A stretch of DNA of 64,000 nucleotides from Ceratodon purpureus (Eukaryota > Streptophyta > Bryopsida > Pseudoditrichales > Ditrichaceae): the NCBI GenBank assembly GCA_014871385.1, contig CM026429.1, positions 8,557,342 to 8,621,341 of the forward strand, in the 5' to 3' direction. Made by a program: the position numbers and the translations under genes. The notes under the pieces are model-generated. The model was not told the DNA's origin and did no database searches. It saw only the letters and a program-made list of their open reading frames with translations. How positions within the stretch are numbered: the stretch's first letter is position 1; every line of letters begins with the position of its first letter. Shown here in pieces: positions 58,048-64,000 of the stretch.

Positions 58048-58905
58048 CTAATGAAAGGCTGACGTTATGCGGGGAGGGTGCCTCGGCAGCTGCAAACCAA
58101 GCTCCCTCCCTCTCTCTGTTGAGGGTATGATACCCTCATCCTCGCCACCATCACTTGATGCAGCTGGCCGCAAGTCTTCACCCCGCCCTCCTCCCCTGCG
58201 ACTTCGACCAAGTAAGTTTCTTGCAGCCTGTTGAAGTTCCTTCTCATGCCTTTTTTGTGCTCTTTGTGCTGCACATTGCTCTTTCACTTTTTGTTGTTGT
58301 TCCTTTGCTAGCTCACTTTGTTCCTTGGTAGCCTCCATTTTAATTTTTTTTAATTTTTTTTTTTTCCTGGATGTAGCTGCATTTGCCTCTTTTTTAGCTA
58401 GATGGTCTTCTAATCCTTTCATGTAGTCTTGTGATGTCAAAATTTTGCTGTAGGTGTAGTCAAGAAGTGGTTGTTGTCCCTTTCTTTTCCTTGCCGAAAT
58501 GAGGTCAGGGAAGCACAAAAATTGAGTGATGTCCTCCTCGTTTCCTCTTTCCATCTCCTCCATGGAAGTAGGATCTATGCTTACATGTTGCTTATAAGTG
58601 TCATAATTACTATCATGTGGGTTTAAAACATCCACATAAAAGTGTCGTGTTGTTGCATGCAGGTGCTCCTCTCCACTCTCAGATCTAGATTTAAAGGGTT
58701 CCTCCCTTAAAGTCCTAGGTTTGTCCCCCTCCCTACTTTGCCTTTCATATGCACCTTGCTGATCTCTTAGAAGAATAGTCACCAAGCTTGTGAGCCAAGC
58801 ACCTACACAACTAAGTTGCGCTTCTGGTTTTTTTTTCGCACTTTGCAAACCATCTTCTATCCCTTAAATCTTGCCACTGCTGTTTTGTCTGGTTAGTTTT
58901 TTTTT
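58048..58905 (-). pseudogene. Decayed ORF with Lys/Glu/Gln coiled coil
   Basis: An open frame from about 58848 to the stop at 58048 has a central long charged helix (KKKKLKKIKMEATKEQSELA, KVKEQCAAQRAQKRHEKELQ) and a Gly/Arg-rich end. Just upstream, in another frame across an A-run, reads QQWQDLRDRRWFAKCEKK, so a one-base shift in the A-run splits the protein. The pattern of a W-rich segment then a coiled coil resembles trihelix/Myb-like or NAM-associated proteins, some carried by PIF/Harbinger elements; this is a guess. No ATG is available in frame. Confidence 0.35.
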
Positions 58906-59504
58906 AATAAAATGTGCAAGCTGTAGATTTTGAGTCCATAAGTGTCTCCGCGTGTGCAGGCTGCGTGTAGGAATGGGTGAGTCGCTCACCTGTGTGCAGG
59001 GTGTGTTCAGAGTCGTCGCTGAATTGGTGAGTCCACTACTTGCGTAGTACACATTCAGTTAGTTTTTTTTTCAAAAGTTGTAAAGTGCAGATCTAGAGTC
59101 TAACATCGTTGCTACGTTATTAGGCCGCAGGGAGGAATGGGTGAAATGTTAGCTTTTTAAAAAAAAAAAATTAAAAACTGTAGATTTAGTGTTAGAATCC
59201 TGTGTGCCGCTGTGTACTGCCGCTTTGTCTCGAGACTGCGGGGAGGAAGGGATAAGTCATTGAGGGAGATAGGGTGAGGAAGAAGGTGGAGGAGGGAGGA
59301 GCGGAGCTAGAGCTAACATGTTAAGGCGACGAGAATGGTAGAAGGGGAGGGAAAGCCTTGGCGTGGGGCTACTATTAGCCGCAACGAGGGAGGCCATTCT
59401 TGTCATCTTGTCATCGTATGATAACTAGGAAGCACATGATCACGATTTTGACAACCACAAGGAGGATTTGAGTTTTTTTGAACAGAAGAGGTAAAAGGTA
59501 GAGA

Positions 59505-59657
59505 CACCCATCCATACCCGATCAGCCACCCATCCATACCCGATCAGCCACCCATCCATACCCGATCAGCCACCCATCCATACCCAATCAGCCACCCATC
59601 CATACCCGATCAGCCACCCATCCATACCCGATCAGCCACCCATCCATACCCGATCAG
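59505..59657. repeat. Minisatellite, 7 x 22 bp
   Basis: The unit CCACCCATCCATACCCGATC plus AG is repeated seven times; the first copy lacks one base and the fourth has A for G (CCCAATCAG). The flanks 58910-59500 and 59660-60410 show no gene. There are no spacers, so it is not a CRISPR array. Confidence 0.95.
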
Positions 59658-60417
59658 TAGACTTCTCCATTTCCAAGAAGCTTTAAACTCATCTTAGAGA
59701 AGTTTCAAATTCAAAATTTAGGGAGATCTAGAAGAGAATACCAATCTAGTTGAATCATGTTGATTCTACTTGCGTTGATATTTTGATTGCTTTAGAAATG
59801 CAAGAAAGATTGTATAATATCTCTCCAACCCTTGTCATGCGTACATGACTTTGACCTCACCTTGGATTCCAACATCTCTAATATGATGAGTGAGGAGCTT
59901 GAAATTGCAGTGAGGAATTATTCCTGATTCAGTGAATGCGGATGTCAAATTGCAATGTATTTTGAAGATTGCTCACCGAAGGTTCTTAGCAGGGATGCCA
60001 AGCTCTCTCAGCTTTCTTCGGAGTCTATCGTTGCTGCCGCTGTTTGCATGACCATAATTCTCTTGGGCAAAATGAAAGGATTCATGGGCAATGCCATGTT
60101 CACAGCAAGCTTTGAACTGATTTACAAGCAATGATCAGCTGAACACTTGAAGAGAGGATTTGCAGGACCTGTGGAGTTGTGAATCAAATGCCCCTCAGGA
60201 TTTCAGTACTCGGAGCTGTTTATTTTAATGTATGCAATCTGCCATTCCGGATCCTCCATTGTTGCTCGCAGTTGGTAAATTAAGAAAGGGTAGTTTTCAT
60301 CTGCAAATGCCATGACTCTTGAAATGTCTGGCACCACTGCTAATTCCCGCGTCCATGTGAAGGTGCTAATTTAGGTCTTTTGGAAGCAGAGGTGGAAGGC
60401 TTAGGTATTACAGGATA

Positions 60418-60642
60418 CGTAACCCACGGTTGGTTGACGTGTTCGCTTCCGATTTGCTCAGAGACCGTAGGTTATAACCCGTAACCTCCGCATACTCCGG
60501 AAAGTGCAAAAAGTGCAGCGAATCAGTACACCAACCGTGGGTTACGAACGGTAACCTGGGGGAATCGGATGGTTAGGGGGATTTCGCCTCGTCCTGGCGG
60601 ACTCGGCTACATCCCGTAACCATCCTCTTCCCCCAGGTTACC
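60418..60642. repeat. Two adjacent perfect hairpins built on GTAACC/GGTTAC
   Basis: Arm pair 1: CGTAACCCACGGTTGGT (60418-60434) with its exact reverse at 60530-60546. Arm pair 2: GGTAACCTGGGGGAA (60550-60564) with its exact reverse at 60628-60642. The word GTAACC or its reverse appears about seven times in 225 bp. No coding across it. Confidence 0.85.
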
Positions 60643-60957
60643 TAGTTCATAACTGGCTAATGTTGGTTTGCGGGAAATCTTTGAAAGAGGGTTTTGTGAG
60701 AATACAAAAATTTATAGTTTAGGGCCTTCTTGAGTGTGAGCCCAAACGCCCGGTTGCAGGAGTTAAGTGGGCCTCCTTATTGACATGGGTACATAATCGG
60801 TGGAACGAGAGTATGGCGCATTTCTGAATCATCTCCAAATTTTTATACTTCAAAGCCAGAATTGCGTCACCGATGATCACATGCAGGTGGTGGAATGACG
60901 CACTAAACCAATAATGCATGGAAGCTTTGTCCTTTCCACTGTTATGTACTAGCTAGA

Positions 60958-61030
60958 TAATGCAAATTTGGAGGTGCGTCACAAGAAATAGTTGAGTTGC
61001 TCCTTGTGTTACTCCTCCAAATTTGCATTA
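60958..61030. repeat. Fold-back hairpin
   Basis: TAATGCAAATTTGGAGG (60958-60974) pairs perfectly with 61014-61030 around a 39-base loop. Weaker pairing extends outward (GTTATG/CATAAC) and inward (ACAAG/CTTGT). It may be a small fold-back transposon or a structured RNA segment. 61031-61687 holds the promoter side of the LRR gene. Confidence 0.7.
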
Positions 61031-61687
61031 CCTAGCATAACTTCAATCCGAGACCACCTTATCCTTCACACGTCTTCTTGTGATCTTGGGTCCATGTCAC
61101 AATTGAGTTGGTGAGCCTAGAGATATGTCCATGAGACTAAAACATCGGTTATGGGAAATAACACAACCTGCTCATATCCAATCAGATTAGCACTATGGCC
61201 AGACAAGTCTCCAGATTTGGAATTATGAAATTACGTACATGGTCTAAAGGAAAAGCAACAACTTGCACGTACGTGAAGCAGTGAGCAAGAAACCTCGGTC
61301 AGTGTTCTGACAGACCAGCTGCAGCGTCTTGCAGTTGTCTGAATGGACCATGAGACTCCGTCTTCCAGTCGCTGCTAGCAGTTGACCGGTCGGTAGATGA
61401 TTCTCCAGTTTATGATCACATTCTAGTGACACTCCCAACAATCACGGTCATTTGTAGTCAAGGTCACCAGAGTTCTCCCAGCTTGCTGCATTGTAGGATT
61501 TATTAACATTGTACAATAGCTCGTCCGCCATAGCTCCAAGTGTGATCAGTTTCTTGGTTCATGAGAGTTTTTTTTATCATCTCGAACAGAATCAATCGGG
61601 TGCAAACTGGTGTAAACGTACTCGGTGACATTGATTATATGTATAGACCAAGTATCAGAACCCACTTTTGCTCGCAACAACGTTCAA

Positions 61688-64000
61688 ATGGACATTGTGA
61701 TACAAAACTGCGAGAAACTGAGACGGGCGCTACATCACATTCCCTTTGTAGTGTTGTTTCTCTTCTGTTCTCTCAGGCTCACGGATGGGCAGAATACCTC
61801 GATGACAATGTTATACGCTCCTGAGACATGTGAGTAAAACATTTTCTGGTGCAAAATGATCCCCTCATTCTTATATTGCTAGCTTGGGTAGTACATTACG
61901 ATGATTAACTGTTGCATGTGCAGAATAAGCTTTGTGTTTGAGTGACGCAACTGAAAATGTTGCTCGGCCTGAACAATCTTCATGAACAATATCGTTTTCG
62001 AATTGTGAACTGGATTAATGTTTTTACTTTTCATGTGCTTAGCTAGAACTGATTTTCATGTTCGTATAATTGGGCTTGGCAGTGGATGCTCTGCAAGTTC
62101 TGTGGGGGGCATGGAACACGACTACTCCAAACGCTGCCAACAACTTGGCAGGCTGGAGCTCAACTCAACCATATCCGTGCTTGTCCAGCGCGGTAGAATA
62201 TCTTCGAGAACCAAACTGGCGAGGAGTGTATTGTCTCGAGAACAGCTATTGTATTGATAACGTGTGCCCCGTCTTTATCAGTGGCATGTAATGTCTTCTT
62301 CCTTTGAACATAGCATTTTTTTAATTCGTTGAGCTCTGTGCACATGGGCAGAAAATTCGTCACTGTAATGTACAATCAAACGCACAGAGCATTCATCAGC
62401 TCCGGTCCTCGCTCGATATTAGGTCTTCACATTTATTTTTTTATTTTTTTATTGGAGCACACGGATTACTCTTCACATTTGTATCGCTGTAACACGTGTC
62501 TGAAAATTCTCAGACCTGGGCTAGACCTGTGGCTAGGATACTGCTTCTCCTGTAATTAGAATGCTGGTACAATGGTAAGTGATGTTCTTGGATCATTTGT
62601 TGCTTTCATGCTCTGAAACAGTGATCGCTTGCAGATGCTGTGCTCAAAGAAAACCTAATTAATTTGTCTGAGAATGTTTGGGGACAGAACTCTCAGAAAT
62701 GCATCAATCACAGGCATTTTGCCACCAGCGATCGGAAACATCACCACTCTAACTACCTTGTGAGTTCTCCAAGTACCCAAATCGTTTTTGCACGCCTTTA
62801 AAGGACGCGAAGTCTATGTATGTAATGGACACACCTGGGGCACATACATGACATCCCTCCGCATTGACAAGAAGTCTTGCATGATGCAGGGAACTGACTG
62901 GAAATCCAGAACTGTCTGGACCCCTGCCCAAAGAGATTGAAGTCCCTTCCCTATATGTCTTGTAAGCTGAACTATTTCTTGCCTACAAGGAGCCCATTGT
63001 TTACAGACTTTAGGGTGTGTTCACTTGCTGAACCACGTCATGATTATGCAGTAATTCTAACTATGAGGACGCGACATGCATTAGGATTTAGGGTTTAAGT
63101 CCCTGGTTCTAACTGCGCAGGATTCTGCACTTGATTCTATGTGACAGGGATCTCCATGACAATGCGTTCAGCGGAAATCTTCCAAACCTCCCCGATGCCT
63201 GGAATCTTCTGATAGTGTAAGCTTCAAAAATGAACTGGAACGTCTACTTGTGTCGATTGAAGGAATTGAAACTTGGATTCAGAATGTGGTGATAGAATGA
63301 TGGCTTCAGCTTGTTAAAACTTCCACTAATGTAAGTAATCATTTTGGAATTCCTTCAGAGATCTTAGTGGAAATCGATTCAATGGGACGTTTCCGCTGCC
63401 TCAAATCCAAACATGGGTTTCTCTCCAGTCACTTAAGCTAGCCAGGAACTCTTTCACCGGAGGCATTCCTCAGCAAGCTTTTGAGAATATGACCCAATTG
63501 GCCACTCTGTAAGAACCTCGATGCATTTCGTATTTATTTGACTTCTCATGGAATCCATGGTCACTGGTCATTTCTGCGATTGGTGCAAGAGCCAATTGCT
63601 CTTCTATTTGAAATCTGCTAATCAGATTGTGCGAGAGGGATGTTGCTAAAAGTGTCTCTTAAATATTTAGTAATGCTACTCATCTCTTTTGTTCCCTCGA
63701 AGTAGTATTTGTGAGCCACAGCGATTATATACCAGGATTAACTGTGGGTTATTGAAGGGACCTATCTTCGAACGAGTTCACTGGAGTTTTGCCAAATCTC
63801 ACTATGATCAAGGGCTTACAATATTTGTAAGTACCATTACATTACATTCCAGATCATCAATCTTCGTTCTAAACGAATTCTAGATCGAAATTTTGCACAC
63901 TATTTCTCATCAACCTCGAATATCAATAGGGGCCAAGAAATTGGTCAGAAAAATCATGCGAGTTTGACCTCGTCTTACTAATGAGACCGACTTCCATTAT
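61688..64000 (+). CDS. LRR receptor-type protein, 5' part, cut by the window end
   Basis: Exons: 61688-61829 (signal peptide, IPFVVLFLFCSLRLTDG), 62083-62287 (N-terminal cap: LDALQVLWGAWN, NLAGWSS, PNWRGVYC), 62688-62759, 63148-63216, 63359-63508 and 63758-63826. LRR exons carry LxLxxNxFxGxxP repeats (LDLHDNAFSGNLP, DLSGNRFNGTFP, LKLARNSFTGGIP, LDLSSNEFTGVLP). From exon 2 on, introns sit in phase 2 at a conserved Leu or Ile, so repeats are encoded in whole units, as in plant LRR receptor kinases. It would be a secreted or plasma-membrane receptor ectodomain. The transmembrane and kinase parts, if present, lie beyond 64000. Confidence 0.85.

Noticed and set aside
59505-59657. CRISPR-like array
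   Set aside because: The repeats are directly abutting with no spacers, in a plant-type genome; it is a minisatellite.

Overview
This looks like nuclear DNA from a land plant or close streptophyte relative. Its host genes include an uL16/RPL10 ribosomal protein gene that splits after the first four codons, a nepenthesin-type aspartic protease, a PTRHD1-like peptidyl-tRNA hydrolase with an organelle-type leader, a HAD phosphatase and an LRR receptor-type gene. The short to medium GT-AG introns, compact genes and transposon mix would suit a bryophyte-grade genome, but the species cannot be fixed from sequence alone.

Layout. 1-2350: an unrecognised two-exon gene split by a 737-bp inverted-repeat transposon. 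3094-6459 (-): a complete four-exon Mutator-like (MULE) transposase gene. 7050-13304: AT-rich DNA with small non-coding DNA transposons (two TTAA-flanked elements, a TA-flanked MITE and a two-copy MITE family) and a decayed gene with a RING-like cysteine/histidine cluster. 14697-16552 (-): aspartic protease. 16.6-39.2 kb: transposon land. At its centre is an unusually well-preserved CACTA (En/Spm) gene set: a five-exon tnp2 transposase (25121-30307, -), a Cys-rich ORF, two small related F-box-like ORFs and an eight-exon TnpA/accessory-type gene (33613-37930, +). A decayed multi-exon fragment of a host phosphoglycerate mutase lies just downstream of the transposase. 40.4-43.0 kb: PTRHD1-like gene (+) and RPL10 (-), convergent. 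43.0-53.5 kb: AT-rich desert with a third TTAA element, a 943-bp inverted-repeat element, a hairpin-bearing MITE pair, a fossil copia-type LTR and a decayed coding tract. 53903-56472 (+): HAD phosphatase. 57.4-61.1 kb: a 33-base poly-C run, a decayed ORF, a 7 x 22-bp minisatellite and two groups of perfect hairpins. 61688-64000 (+): 5' part of an LRR receptor-type gene that runs off the window.

How the parts relate. The host genes are housekeeping or signalling genes with no shared pathway. The MULE and CACTA transposase exons were joined by hand at GT-AG sites and stay in one frame throughout (1011, 1262 and 872 codons for MULE, tnp2 and accessory gene), so these elements are recent or under selection. 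The most unusual system is the CACTA cluster with its small F-box-like proteins. No CRISPR array, rRNA or convincing tRNA was found, and no reverse transcriptase, integrase or capsid gene.
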